From: Macquaria australasica
Taxonomy: Eukaryota; Chordata; Actinopteri; Centrarchiformes; Percichthyidae
Reading direction: 5' to 3'
Length of the DNA: 64,000 bases
Assembly (NCBI GenBank): GCA_005408345.1
Contig: SEMN01000046.1
Span: forward strand, 1,268,501 to 1,332,500
Part shown: in pieces, positions 11,795-21,850 of the stretch
Layout of the letters: every line of letters starts with the position of its first letter
Position numbering within the stretch: the stretch's first letter is position 1
Translations under genes and position numbers: made by a program
The notes under the pieces: generated by a model
What the model saw: only the letters and a program-made list of their open reading frames with translations
Databases searched by the model: none
Told to the model about the DNA's origin: nothing

Positions 11795-14700
11795 CTGAAA
11801 GAAGATAAAGGGGGAGAGAAAAAGCAGAAATTATGAGTATGATTTAAGCTCTTAGCGCTGTTAAACTTTTAGTCAGCAATACATGGGTCACTGTGGTTCA
11901 TTAAGTTTGGAAAACGGCTGATCAGTGGAAAAAACTGCAATAATTAAAATGCTGAATTGCAAATTCAAAGACTGTTTCATCATAGTTTCTAAATACTAAC
12001 TGCTGCAGCAGCTTCTGCTTACTGTATTCACTGTAAATATCTGACTATAAGCTTTAGAACTATACTGTATATGAAAGATATTATTTGAGACAAATTAGCA
12101 CAAGTTTTATCACAGTTTCTTGGAGAGCCCAACATGTAGCTAGCTAGGTGCCTCTGGTTGAGAAAAGTCTGAATAATGAGAAAGGTATACATGCATAGAA
12201 AACAATCACCTAAAACTTTCAAGAACCACAGAGGTTCCCTGAAAAGAATTAATGAAGCTCCATTTACAAAGTAGACCCAGTTTTTTTTGTACCTCTCTCC
12301 TCAGAGATGACCTGTACCAGCTCGTATCCCTCCTCTGGCTCCACCTCCAGGTTGTGCTTCACCATGGCTCTAGAAACTACAGCTGGAGTCTTGTCTTGAT
12401 TGGTCAACTATTTAGGGAAAAGACAAAACAAATTACTCACACAGGGTTTAACATATACATCGTGTAAAAATGTAAACCGAGAGCACCTCACTCACACAGG
12501 AACACAAACACACACATAAGTATTTACCAATATGCTCTTGTAGAGATTCCCGTTGCCGTGCTCCAGACTGACTCTTATGATGCACGCATCCTGGGCCTGG
12601 GTGTTATAAGCTGGGGTTTGGCTCGGGGAGCAAGGGGACATGGGTGTGAGGGAGATGGAGCGTCTGTGGGTGCAGGGAGGCCCGGGGAGTGAGGGAGATG
12701 CAGGAGTCATGGAGACACTGGCTGTCGACGAGCTGGTGTCCATGGAGTGGAGTGAAGTACAAGAGGAGGATTCTGATAGCTGAGGAAACATCCACAACCA
12801 GAAGTTACACACAGATGCACAAAACCATAACTGGATCATTTTCTTTCACAAATGCACTGAACCATGAAACATGAACAAGATGTGAAAGTACTGGGACAAA
12901 GTGACACCTGCAAAGCTTAAAATAAACAGAATTGTTTTTCATATAAACCTCAAATGACATAATTTTGACTAAGGGACTGTAAGACAATTATTAGGGGGGA
13001 GGACCAGAAAAAAGCAGTGTTATGTATTTCTTTCTTTTTGCTGAAGGGTAGGTTGTCAAGCTTTTTGGGAAAGTAATAGAAGGCCTTCCCTCATCCCAGA
13101 GTTAGCTTTTATTTTTTTCCTCCCTAATAAGAAAATTAAATATTTCCATCAGCGGCTTTTGTGTGCTACACGTATAATAAATGCGCATTTAGTCATTTTC
13201 TGACACATTTTCATACAGTCCCTAAGTATGACCAAAACTGACACATTTTCTTTAGTGTTGTAACCCACCTTGTTCTGCTGAGAGTCGGAGGTGTGAGTGG
13301 GGGTGAGGCCCTCGCTGTCCGACGGGCTGCTGGAGTCACTGGAGGACACGCTGACTGAGTCCATGCTCTCCCCTGAGCTGCCAGTAGGAGGCGAGCGCGG
13401 CGTCTCTCTGACTGGGGAACTGGCTGCATTACTGTCTGTTCCAAGAAACAGCCTGGAAAGTAGAGGAAGTCAGTTATTAGATATTAAAATAAATAGGTCA
13501 CAGCAATTCAGTGCTTGACTATAACAGTGTGACATCTCTAATGTGACACGTCTCAGTCAAATAAAAGTATACTTAAGTTCGGACATGTAAAACAAGACCC
13601 TCCTCCATTAGGTTTATATTAACATCTATTGTCTGGATGTACTCACAGGCTCAGTCTCTTCACCATGCTTTTTCGAGGCTTGGGTGAGGTTGGACTGCTG
13701 TCACCAAGACCTTCAACCTCACAGGACAAGGCGTAGCTGCAAGAGAGAACATTGATAATTAACCTTAAAGATCATAAAACATTGCCAAATCATGTGCCCG
13801 TTGGTTTTGAGAAACATGAATTCTGAGTAAGAAGGAGGGAAAGAGAAAGTCAGAGCGGACACGAGAAGTACAGTACAATAGATCAGTAAGGAGTGAAGAC
13901 ATAACAGAAGAACAGCAGGGAGAGGCAAGGAGAAAGGACAGAAAGAAGCTTCTATTGTGGGTTTGTTTTTAACAATAGGTCCAGCAGACCATGACCTCAT
14001 GCACTAATTTGCCTTTTATCTAATGGATAACGGTGCAATCAAGAAAGAAGGTATTTTGAGCAAAGCAGCAGTACCTTTCCTCCTCACTGAGCTGAGTCTG
14101 GCTCTTAAACCAGCGAAGGAAAGCCGGGTCTGGACTCAGACAGTAGCTGTTACAGGCCGACTGGAGCAGCTTGATCTGAGCAATCACCTCAAACTCCTGC
14201 AGAGACGGAAAGAAAGTTACCGACGTTAGATCTGCGGAGCTCATCATGTGATAATTGTCCTGGTGTAATCATGTCAGAGGAGGCCGCTTGCAGCTACACT
14301 CACCCTGCGTCTCTTCTCAAAGTTGTTCAGACCACCCTGCGGAGGACACAAAGAGCACGCTGTCAGACCCTGGACATCACATACCAGCGGCTGCTTAGAC
14401 AAACAGCATTAGGTGGACCACTCCAAAAATGGACTGACAAAATTCCTCACGCGCTAATGGAAACTTACGCCCCAGTTTCTGACAGCGGTTGCACAGATAG
14501 ACTCTCAGATCTGCAGAGTTGTGTAAACTCGCAGACACATGCTCTCAAATATCGAAACACACACACGCAAATTCAGCAGGTGTCAGGGATTTTTTTTCCT
14601 TACCTCTACTAGGTCAGGCAGGGCTGTATCCAACATGGTCAGGTCGGTTAGGAAAGTCCCCAAGTACGGTATCGTTCCTTGCATCGCTCCCTGTGGAGAA

Positions 14701-17700
14701 AGACAGCTTTTTGATATCTCTGAAACCACACTTAGTTTAAATAAACACTTTAAGGGCGCCACAATAAAGCCAGAGACTAATTTACGCTGTGGTCTTTGTG
14801 ATTTATAGATGCCAGGGTGGGTTTTGTAAAACACAACAGGCTCAATGCAAGTACAGCACATAGTGCACTGAGTAAACAAAGCTGAGCATGTGGCTTCATC
14901 ATACTGGAGAGGCTAGAACTCACTTTACAGTACATTGCTTTAGAGGAATGTGTTGTTTAAAATTATAGAGCTCTGTTTTAGCTCTCTTTGAAGAAAAGAT
15001 CCATTTGTCTGGCATTTGTTGCAGAGGCTCTTTGTCTCACCATTTCCTTCTGCAACTGTAGTCTCTTGTGGGTGCGTTTCTGGTGCTCCTTGGCACAACT
15101 CTCCAGACTGGCAAACTTTGAAGTGCCTTCCTGTAGGGCAAACAAACAAAAAAAACAAAAAAAAAATACACCTTCAGTCCTCGAGATTCTAACCAGTGAA
15201 TGAAGGAATGTTTTCAGGATTTCCAGATGAAGTCTCACATTGTGAGAGTGACATCTACGCACTTGAAAGCTGGGATTTTTTACAGAGGATACTAAACTGA
15301 CGCATTCGTAATTTCACATGTCCCTCAGATATGAAACAGACATTAGAACTCACCCTCATGAGGAGCTCTCTGCTGGTCAGGTAGTTGTTGTGATCGGAGA
15401 AAATGTCCGACAGTTCCTCAAATGTCTGCATGCTGTCTCTGTGTAGAGCACAGATTCATGTTAGCTAACAGTAATAGACATATCAGCTAAAATATATACT
15501 GCTGAATTCTTCCAAGTGGCTGATTCTTCTATCGAGACTCATTGAGATTATCTGCAGAGTTGAAAGATTGGAGGCTTACTTGTGCACACAGGCCCATGCC
15601 CTTTTCAGCCGGTAAAGCGGGTTGGACTGCAGCGCAGACACAATGGCTCGCAGAGACGAGAAGTTTTTGCGTATTCGACACTCCTGTTAGGAGACAGTTA
15701 ACACAAGGTCAGTCAGAACGTGGCCCGTTTTTGTGGGAGGTTTATAGGTGAATTTGTGTGTGTTTGCCTGTGCGTTTCTGCCAACCTGAGCGATGTCTAT
15801 CCAACGCTGGATGACCCGCGCCCTGACATGAGGTCTGATCTGTCTGTGTTTCAACACTGTGCTGACCACGCAGGCCGCCACAGCATTAAACTGCGTGATA
15901 GTGGCTCGAATGGTGGGGGCGCTGTGCTTGTTGTGCTTCTTATCCCTCTGGGACCAGACAGAGCCCAGGCAGTGGTGGGGTACAACCTTTTTAAACAGCA
16001 GCTAGAGCAGAAGAACAGGCTGACGTTAGTATGACGACACTGAAGAAACATCTCAGGGATGTAACCTGCGTAACCTTTCCCTCCTACACTCCAAGTTTCC
16101 CCCTCATTTCCCTCCACTTACCGCATCCATGTAGGTCAGCTGCTCAGCCACCAGGTCGGCCTCAAACGACAGGAAGTCCTCCTGGACCTCGATCTCCACT
16201 TCCTCCTCCTCCCCCAGGCAGAAAGAACTGTTGCCATGGAAACCAGCTGAAAGCAGGCAAACACAGATGATTAGACTCTGAGAAAATGTAATACTTAATA
16301 TAAAAAAACAACTAATACTATACAGAACAAAGAACTATATGTTTTAAAAAAAGATACTTACCATCAGTGTCGTCCATGCTGGCCTGACTCTGCAGCTGCT
16401 CCAGCAGACCCTCTGCCCGTCTAAGAGCCTCCGAGCCTGGCAGGGCCCTGCGCAGGTAGTCCATCAGCCTGTGGAGACAGGGGTAGTCAGGAGGCTCCTG
16501 GAAGTCTTCGGGACACTGGTCCAGCCAGGCACGCAGGATAGAGGCCAAGGCACTGTGGACACAGCAGGGAAAGATTTGAGAGCGTTAAGAGAGCTGGCAA
16601 TGATAGAGGGACAGGTGTGATAAGTCAGCTATATTGCTGAAAGCTACAAAAAAGTGTTATGTATTGAAAGCTGTCCATATGGAACTGATAGCGATTAACA
16701 TATAAAAATGTATCTCACTTTCTGATGGCTCCGTTGGTTTCAGAGCTTTTGCTTCTGCCTGTGTCTTGCTCATTTTCTTCCACATTTCCATACCTGCAAC
16801 AGAAAATAAATCACTAAAAATCAGAAAATCACTAAAACATATAGCAAATGCATTCTTTTGGCTTTATGCAGCAGCTCACTCCAGCACCTACCTGTCTAAC
16901 AGTAGCTGCAGTACAGTCTGTGTGCTGGCGAAGGCTCTGTAGGTGGACAGGAAGATGGAGGTGTAGGTGAGGTCGTTGTCTCCGAACGCTGTCAATAACG
17001 TCTCCACCAGACGCTCCAGTGTTCCAGCACGGATACTTCGGATTTTGCAGGTCTCCAGCTGGCTCACCGTGTGGCCGGGAGGTAGACGATCGCCCTCCGC
17101 CTAAACACACACACATGCAAACACATACTGTTACCCTGTTAAACCAGTGTGAACTGAACTGAGGAGTGCTGTTATGCATCGCAGTGACTTGGCTGGTGCT
17201 ACCAAAGCTTTTCTTTGCTTTGTTTGGCCTAAGATGCATGTCATCACAGATAAAATAATTTTAATGTGTAGTGTTGTCTTGGTTGTAAAGCTTTAAAATG
17301 TGAAATAACAGGAGTGGAACAATTCAATAGAAGACAAAAAGAGATGGAGGGAGGGAGGAAATGGTAAGGACAATCGTGATCTATATTTAATTCAGATTAA
17401 TCCAGATGTGTCCGACTATTGTGTCTACAGGGAAATAGAATGAGTGGTTGCACAACAGGCGGGGAGAGAGTAGAAGAAGTGGTGGCACAGACGTGGAGAG
17501 AAAGAGACCTTGGTGAAGTTAGCACAACAGGAAACGCTCCAATCTGCTTTTAATCACAGCAGGCCCCTCCTCCACCGTCCCTCCAGACAGAGAGGAGGAC
17601 AGCAGCGGAGCCAAGTTCTCCCACCTCTCCCCTCTGATAACAACTCAGTACATCAAGAAATACCTTTATTTATCTCTGTGAGGGGACCCAATGTACAGTC

Positions 17701-20700
17701 ACACGCACGCAGGCTTAGACTTTACAATTCACAATGAATTAGAAATGCACTGAATCTGCAACCAAATCTGCAAACTGCTACACACCCTGTAAACAATACA
17801 TCAGTGTAGGCCTACAATCCCACTGATTGTAATTGCTGTTATTCACTGACAATTAACTGTTTATAGTAAATATACTGATGTCTCAATAGGGACTGCTCTC
17901 TATTCTATTGGACTCAATAGACAGCAGTGTATAAAGTACCGATGTTGTTTTAATTAGCCCGAATACAGTTGGCAGCTCATGCCGTTGTCAATACATCAAT
18001 ACAGTTTTAAAGCCTCAGAGCTGTTATCCATCTCTTCTTTGTGCCAATCCCCCATCCCTCATGTCAAGCACAAAGAAACAACAAACTAACAACACAAGAT
18101 CCAGATTTTTTTTTTTTTTCTGTAAACAAAAAGGAAAACCCCATAAATCGGACTTGTAATTTCTGTTACGCTGGGTTCATGCATTCCTTTAGTCCTTACT
18201 GAGAAAACACACAAGAGAAACTTAAGGATAATACCCCTAATTGGCCCTTCTGTGCAGTATAATAATATACTGTACAACATCTTATTATACTGATATAAAC
18301 AGCACAGTGGAGGAAACAGCAAGACCTCACATGCACAAAAGCCATAACCTCCCCCCCCCTACACACACACAACCCCCCATTTTTTATTTTTTTGACAAAC
18401 CAGCGTTTTATACAATACTGCTGTACAGGGGAGTGAGCCGTTTTGTTGGCAGCTGGGAAAGTCAGGAAATCACATGCTTTAGCTAAACAGTCCAGGTCTG
18501 GTGAAACTGTTGATTTTCAGCAGGCAACTAAAAAGGTGTTGTCTAAACTGGGAGATTTATAGCTCAAATGTTAAAACAAAAGCCCTGTGGAGACGCCCCA
18601 CAATTGAAAGACATGGTCCGCTTTAAACAATAGAGATTAGGTTTTCTGTTTTTACAGCACAGCAGGCTGCACACAACTAACTGGATTGTTTTTTTAAACC
18701 ATCTACATGATCAGTTCATAGGCAGAGACTATTCCACTTTTTTTAAAAATCAGCACCGCAGCAGGTTAAGAGAATGGAAAAGGCATCAGGTTTTCATGTG
18801 TGTGATCTGTTTCGCTGAGGATTTTGGAGCTTGACTCATCTCTTCTTTGAAAAAGCTTCGTCAGCTGTGCATTCTGTCATACTGGGAGACATCAGACGGG
18901 CCCACTCACCCCTAGCCATCTCGCTCCCTTGTTGGCCGCCTGCTGAATCTGGACCCTTTTCAGTGTCACATTGTAGATGGCTCCTTCCTCGACTTCCTCC
19001 CCCCAGTCCTGCACCGAGCTCTGAAAGGAGAGAGTAAGAGGGAAAATGTCAGAAACCTCGAGGAGAGAGGAGAGGAGAGTTGTGTTTAGGATAACAAAAG
19101 ATATAAGAATTTCCTCTAAATGGCTGCAGGCAGCAGAGCTAACTTCCACAACAAGTGTCACTTCAATAGTTTAACAAAATAGGAATCGACTTTTTTTGGA
19201 AACTGAGAAAAGCAGAAGGAAGAATCAGAAAAAAAACACAGAAACACAACCACAGCACTCAAACAAACTAATAAAAGAGGGACTAAAGTGCAGTAAAACA
19301 TCAAGAATGACCAACTCCCCAACCCCCACCACTGCAGCCTGCCAGGCCTCCCTCCCTGTCTTTACTCCCTCTTTTATTCCCTATCCATCTCTTTCACCAT
19401 GTCCCGGTCTCTCTGGAGCTGAAGTCAGAGCTGGACCGCTTTCCCGGAGCTCAGAAAACTGGAGATAAGAGCCAGAATGGATGAGGTTTCTCAAACAAAC
19501 CCCTACATAATAAAACAAGACATTTGCATCACTTTTTCTCTCTGTTGACATGCCTTTATCCGTTTGCCTGTCTAATTATACAAGCCAAGAGAGTTTGATT
19601 ACAAATCGGTGCCTTGAGAGCACAACCACGCTTAAACCAGCTCATAAGGCTTGCGATTTGTGCTCATCTTGCATCTAGCATATGTCGCGTGTCTGTCTCT
19701 GGTTGTAAATCACTGACAAACAGCAGAGTGCATAAACAAACAGAGGGAGCAGAGTGAAATCAAAATACAACAAAACCCCTGCCCAGAGAGTGTGTGCGCA
19801 AACACAGTCCGGGATATGCTGAGGCACCAACATATGGAGACAGAGACAAAAACAGAGGCAGAGGCAGCGAAGAGGGAGAGGGACTGGCCAAATATAAACA
19901 CCACGCATGCAGAATTATGGCCAAGTGCTTACACACACACACATTCAGGCTGCGGTGGCCAAGATCACTCTTACTTGTCCTCACTTTCATTTACACAGCT
20001 CAATGGCAAAGTCCACGCTATTCCCCAAACAGAGGGGCTGCCAGAAAAGAAGTCAAGGGTCAAAGTTGCCGTTAACAGGCTCAATGGACGGTCCTGGAGG
20101 CCGGTGGCACTCAGCCATGACTGGGCCGTGTTTGGGTTTGAACAGAAACATGTGATGCCGAGATGAAAGAAAGCCCAAACCAAAGAAAAACACAAAGAGA
20201 GAGAAAAAAAAAAAAAAAGGATTTTAACTGGCTCTGGCAGATGAAACCAGCAAGCATGTCTGAAACAGCTGCATTTGTCTGAAACATGTCCACATGCCCG
20301 TCCCCTACCCTGTTCAGCATCTTGTCTTATGGTCAGCAACCTTAGTAAGTTGTCTCTCTGCCTCTCTCACTCCCTCTTTAGCTGCTGCTGGCTGCCGGCT
20401 GGATGGCTGGCGCAGAGACAGATAAATACATCAGTGCATGAGTCATGCAGTCCACACACTCCCAAAACAATAGCGGGAGGTCTCTGTGCTGGCCGGCCCG
20501 GGCTGCTGAGTTCACAGTCTGCACACACAGCCTGCTTTTTGTCAGTCACAGAACTGGAGATGTTTTTCAGAGCAGGGTTTTAATAAAAGCTCTGCTAGCT
20601 TTGTGCACAAAGTTCCATGGAAACCAAAACAGCCTGTCACAGTGATATTTCTATTCATCAGAGAGAAGGAAACATTAAACAGTAGATAGGGATTAGTTTA

Positions 20701-21497
20701 CAGAGAGCATAGTATATCAAATGACCCTGGGTAGGGTGTAAACAGGAGATGAGTTGTTTACTCTCAGCACTAACTTGGATCCTTCCACAGAAGATGCTCA
20801 AAAAGTGCACAGGGAGGACACTAAGGAGAGCAGAGAGGCAAATAGTACTCTATCTCTGATCAAATAGTGCTAATCTGCCTATCAGCCCATCAGCTGTGTG
20901 TGAAACAATACTCCCAAGACAACAACAACAACAGTAAACAGTGTTAAATCTTTGGCGCTGATCTGTTGGCTTTTGTGTTTTCCTCGCCTGAACGCAGCTG
21001 GGACCCATGGAGACAGGGGCCTCGCCAATTGTTCCCTCTCTGTTTCACTGCGGGCCCCCAGACAAAAGTTTTCATATGCACCATCAGGGAGGGGGAAAGC
21101 TAGCGGATCGAGTTCATATTCTGGCGGAGTCGGCAGGGGATTTTTTATTTTATCCTCCCCCCTCCCCACGTTTCCCCAACTTTGCGCGACATCTTTACGC
21201 ACCAACAATGTAGGTTAAACGGGATTTAAAGCCTAGTAAAAACAATTAAAACTCAGTGTTCAACTGCTCCCCCCTCCCGTTCCCCTCCTCCTCCTCCTCC
21301 TCCTCTTCTTTTCCCCTTTATCCGCTACTTTCCCAAGCCTACAAACACCCCCTCCTTTTTTTTCTCCCTCCTCCCTCTCCTCCCTCTCCCCCCTCTCTTC
21401 AAAACCACAAACTCAACAACAGAGCACAGGATGGAAAACCATGAGAGTTTTGTTTTGGTTTGGTTTTTACCATTTTAGTTTTCCAGGCGAATTTCAT
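11607..21497 (-). CDS. rgl1: rgl1, Ral guanine nucleotide dissociation stimulator-like 1 (complete, 18 coding exons)
   Basis: Eighteen exons with GT-AG borders and matching phases join into 2304 nt (767 codons plus stop); human RGL1 is about 768 residues. RGL1 is a Ras effector that activates RalA and RalB by GDP/GTP exchange. The N-terminus MKFAWKTKM then SSVQDWGEEVEEGAIY matches the RGL1 start. A RasGEF N (REM) module spans about residues 60-205 (RLPPGHTVSQLETCKIRSIR, TSIFLSTYRAF, ASILRAWLDQCPEDFQEPP). The CDC25-type catalytic domain spans about 235-500 (FKKVVPHHCLGSVWSQRDKK, IPYLGTFLTDLTMLDTALPD, EFEVIAQIKLLQSACNSYC). A Ser/Thr-rich linker follows, then a Ras-association domain at about 645-735 (ACIIRVSLEHGNGNLYKSIL, IPDNANVFYAM). 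The C-terminus LPRTQHRSSLSLRLSKVTL resembles the RGL1 tail and not those of RALGDS, RGL2 or RGL3. The downstream of two in-frame ATGs was chosen as start; the other is six codons upstream at 21515. No frameshift or missing motif is seen. Confidence 0.97.
12293..12407 (-). CDS. rgl1: rgl1 exon 17 (RA domain)
   Basis: 115 nt. LTNQDKTPAVVSRAMVKHNL then YELVQVISEER. The central part of the Ras-association domain. Acceptor taaatag, donor gtacaa. Confidence 0.95.
12528..12779 (-). CDS. rgl1: rgl1 exon 16 (linker and start of RA domain)
   Basis: 84 codons in phase 0. LSESSSCTSLHSMDTSSSTA leads to a proline/serine-rich stretch and THRRSISLTPMSP, then the first RA-domain strand DACIIRVSLEHGNGNLYKSI. 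Donor gtaaat. Confidence 0.95.
13269..13452 (-). CDS. rgl1: rgl1 exon 15 (Ser/Thr-rich linker)
   Basis: 184 nt. It includes SSGESMDSVSVSSSDSSSPS, close to the RGL1 linker, and ends TSDSQQNK. Many SP/TP sites. Donor gtgggt. Confidence 0.94.
13647..13736 (-). CDS. rgl1: rgl1 exon 14
   Basis: 90 nt. SYALSCEVEG is followed by TSPKPRKSMVKRLSL, a basic segment also present in RGL1. Donor gtgagt. Confidence 0.94.
14075..14196 (-). CDS. rgl1: rgl1 exon 13
   Basis: 122 nt, EFEVIAQIKLLQSACNSYCL then SPDPAFLRWFKSQTQLSEEE, the end of the catalytic domain. Acceptor ctctgcag, donor gtactg (weak). Confidence 0.95.
14304..14336 (-). CDS. rgl1: rgl1 exon 12 (33-nt microexon)
   Basis: Eleven codons, GGLNNFEKRRR, bounded by ctccgcag and gtgagt. 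It completes the INFEKRRR-EFEVIAQI junction known in the family. It is a multiple of three, so skipping would keep the frame. Confidence 0.92.
14604..14690 (-). CDS. rgl1: rgl1 exon 11
   Basis: 29 codons, GAMQGTIPYLGTFLTDLTML then DTALPDLVE, the hallmark PYLGTFLTDL segment of Ral exchange factors. Donor gtaagg. Confidence 0.96.
15041..15130 (-). CDS. rgl1: rgl1 exon 10
   Basis: 30 codons, EGTSKFASLESCAKEHQKRT then HKRLQLQKEM, with acceptor ccctacag and donor gtgaga. It matches the RGL1-type insertion before the PYLG block. Confidence 0.95.
15354..15438 (-). CDS. rgl1: rgl1 exon 9
   Basis: 85 nt. It encodes DSMQTFEELSDIFSDHNNYL then TSRELLMR. Acceptor acacag, donor gtgagt. Confidence 0.95.
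15580..15683 (-). CDS. rgl1: rgl1 exon 8
   Basis: 104 nt. It encodes ECRIRKNFSSLRAIVSALQS then NPLYRLKRAWACVH, the conserved NFSSL/ALQSN block of RasGEFs. Donor gtaagc. Confidence 0.96.
15786..16001 (-). CDS. rgl1: rgl1 exon 7 (catalytic core)
   Basis: 72 codons in phase 0. It encodes LLFKKVVPHHCLGSVWSQRD, APTIRATITQFNAVAACVVS and VIQRWIDIAQ. The donor is GTTGGC, weaker than the others, but the neighbouring exon joins correctly. Confidence 0.95.
16122..16246 (-). CDS. rgl1: rgl1 exon 6
   Basis: 125 nt. An acidic stretch (LGEEEEVEIEVQED) leads into the start of the catalytic domain, DLVAEQLTYMDA. The AEQLT motif is typical of CDC25 domains. Donor gtaagt. Confidence 0.95.
16362..16552 (-). 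CDS. rgl1: rgl1 exon 5 (end of REM domain)
   Basis: 191 nt. It encodes NALASILRAWLDQCPEDFQE, PPDYPCLHRLMDYLRRALPG and the GLLEQLQSQASMDDTD linker. Acceptor tccacag, donor gtaagt. Confidence 0.96.
16719..16793 (-). CDS. rgl1: rgl1 exon 4
   Basis: 75 nt. It encodes YGNVEENEQDTGRSKSSETN and GAIR, the variable loop inside the REM module. Acceptor ttgcag, donor gtgaga. Phases fit exons 3 and 5. Confidence 0.92.
16892..17100 (-). CDS. rgl1: rgl1 exon 3 (start of REM domain)
   Basis: 209 nt. It encodes AEGDRLPPGHTVSQLETCK through LLTAFGDNDLTYTSIFLSTY to LQLLLDR, with acceptor gtgtttag and donor gtaggt. The end is split after AG of an arginine codon. Confidence 0.96.
17101..18909 (-). other. rgl1 intron 2
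   Basis: A 1.8-kb GT-AG intron. Its 3' end on the transcript is TG-rich just before the acceptor. I see no gene or clear mobile element. Confidence 0.85.
18910..19020 (-). CDS. rgl1: rgl1 exon 2
   Basis: 37 codons in phase 0, from SSVQDWGEEVEEGAIYNVTL to ANKGARWLG. The acceptor is tcctttcag and the donor gtgagt. It is almost identical to the RGL1 N-terminal segment. Confidence 0.96.
19021..21470 (-). other. rgl1 intron 1
   Basis: 2.45 kb. The part next to exon 1 (about 21260-21400) is a strongly strand-biased tract, pyrimidine on + and GGA-rich on the transcript. No exon is seen. Confidence 0.85.
21471..21497 (-). CDS. rgl1: rgl1 exon 1 (start, MKFAWKTKM)
   Basis: Nine codons. The ATG has a good context (cacc before it) and the donor GTAAAA follows directly after ATG (Met9). 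Human RGL1 starts very similarly (MKLLWQAKM, from memory). An in-frame ATG at 21515-21513 could add MKETLT. Confidence 0.85.
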
Positions 21498-21850
21498 GGT
21501 GAGCGTTTCTTTCATGATCCGGGGACAGCATCAGAGCTCGGGAATAATCCGCCAAGGAAAGAAGAAGATGCGTTTCTCTTTAAAAAAAAAAAAAAAGAAA
21601 AAACCCAGATTCTCGCTGAAAATGTTCTTCTCCTTCACCGCGCACACTTTCGTCCGCTCCACTCCAAACTCCTCTGTCTGTCAGCGGGCTCTCCCTTCTT
21701 CTACTGAATGACCGAACTCCTCCTACTTGCACTCACAACAGTCCCGTTTAAACTCCTCCTCCTCCTCCTCCCTTTTTGTCCGACTTTCATCTGACTGACA
21801 ACAATGTGCGCGCTCAGACGCACGAATCATAAATCTCTTTCATGTGAAAT
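21498..21850 (-). promoter_or_regulatory. probable rgl1 5'UTR and promoter-proximal region
   Basis: Directly upstream of the rgl1 start. It is more GC- and CpG-containing than the surroundings (gcgcgc near 21808, several cg near 21640-21660). GGA-rich stretches on the sense strand lie at about 21755-21770. No TATA box is obvious. The start site cannot be fixed from sequence alone. Confidence 0.35.
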
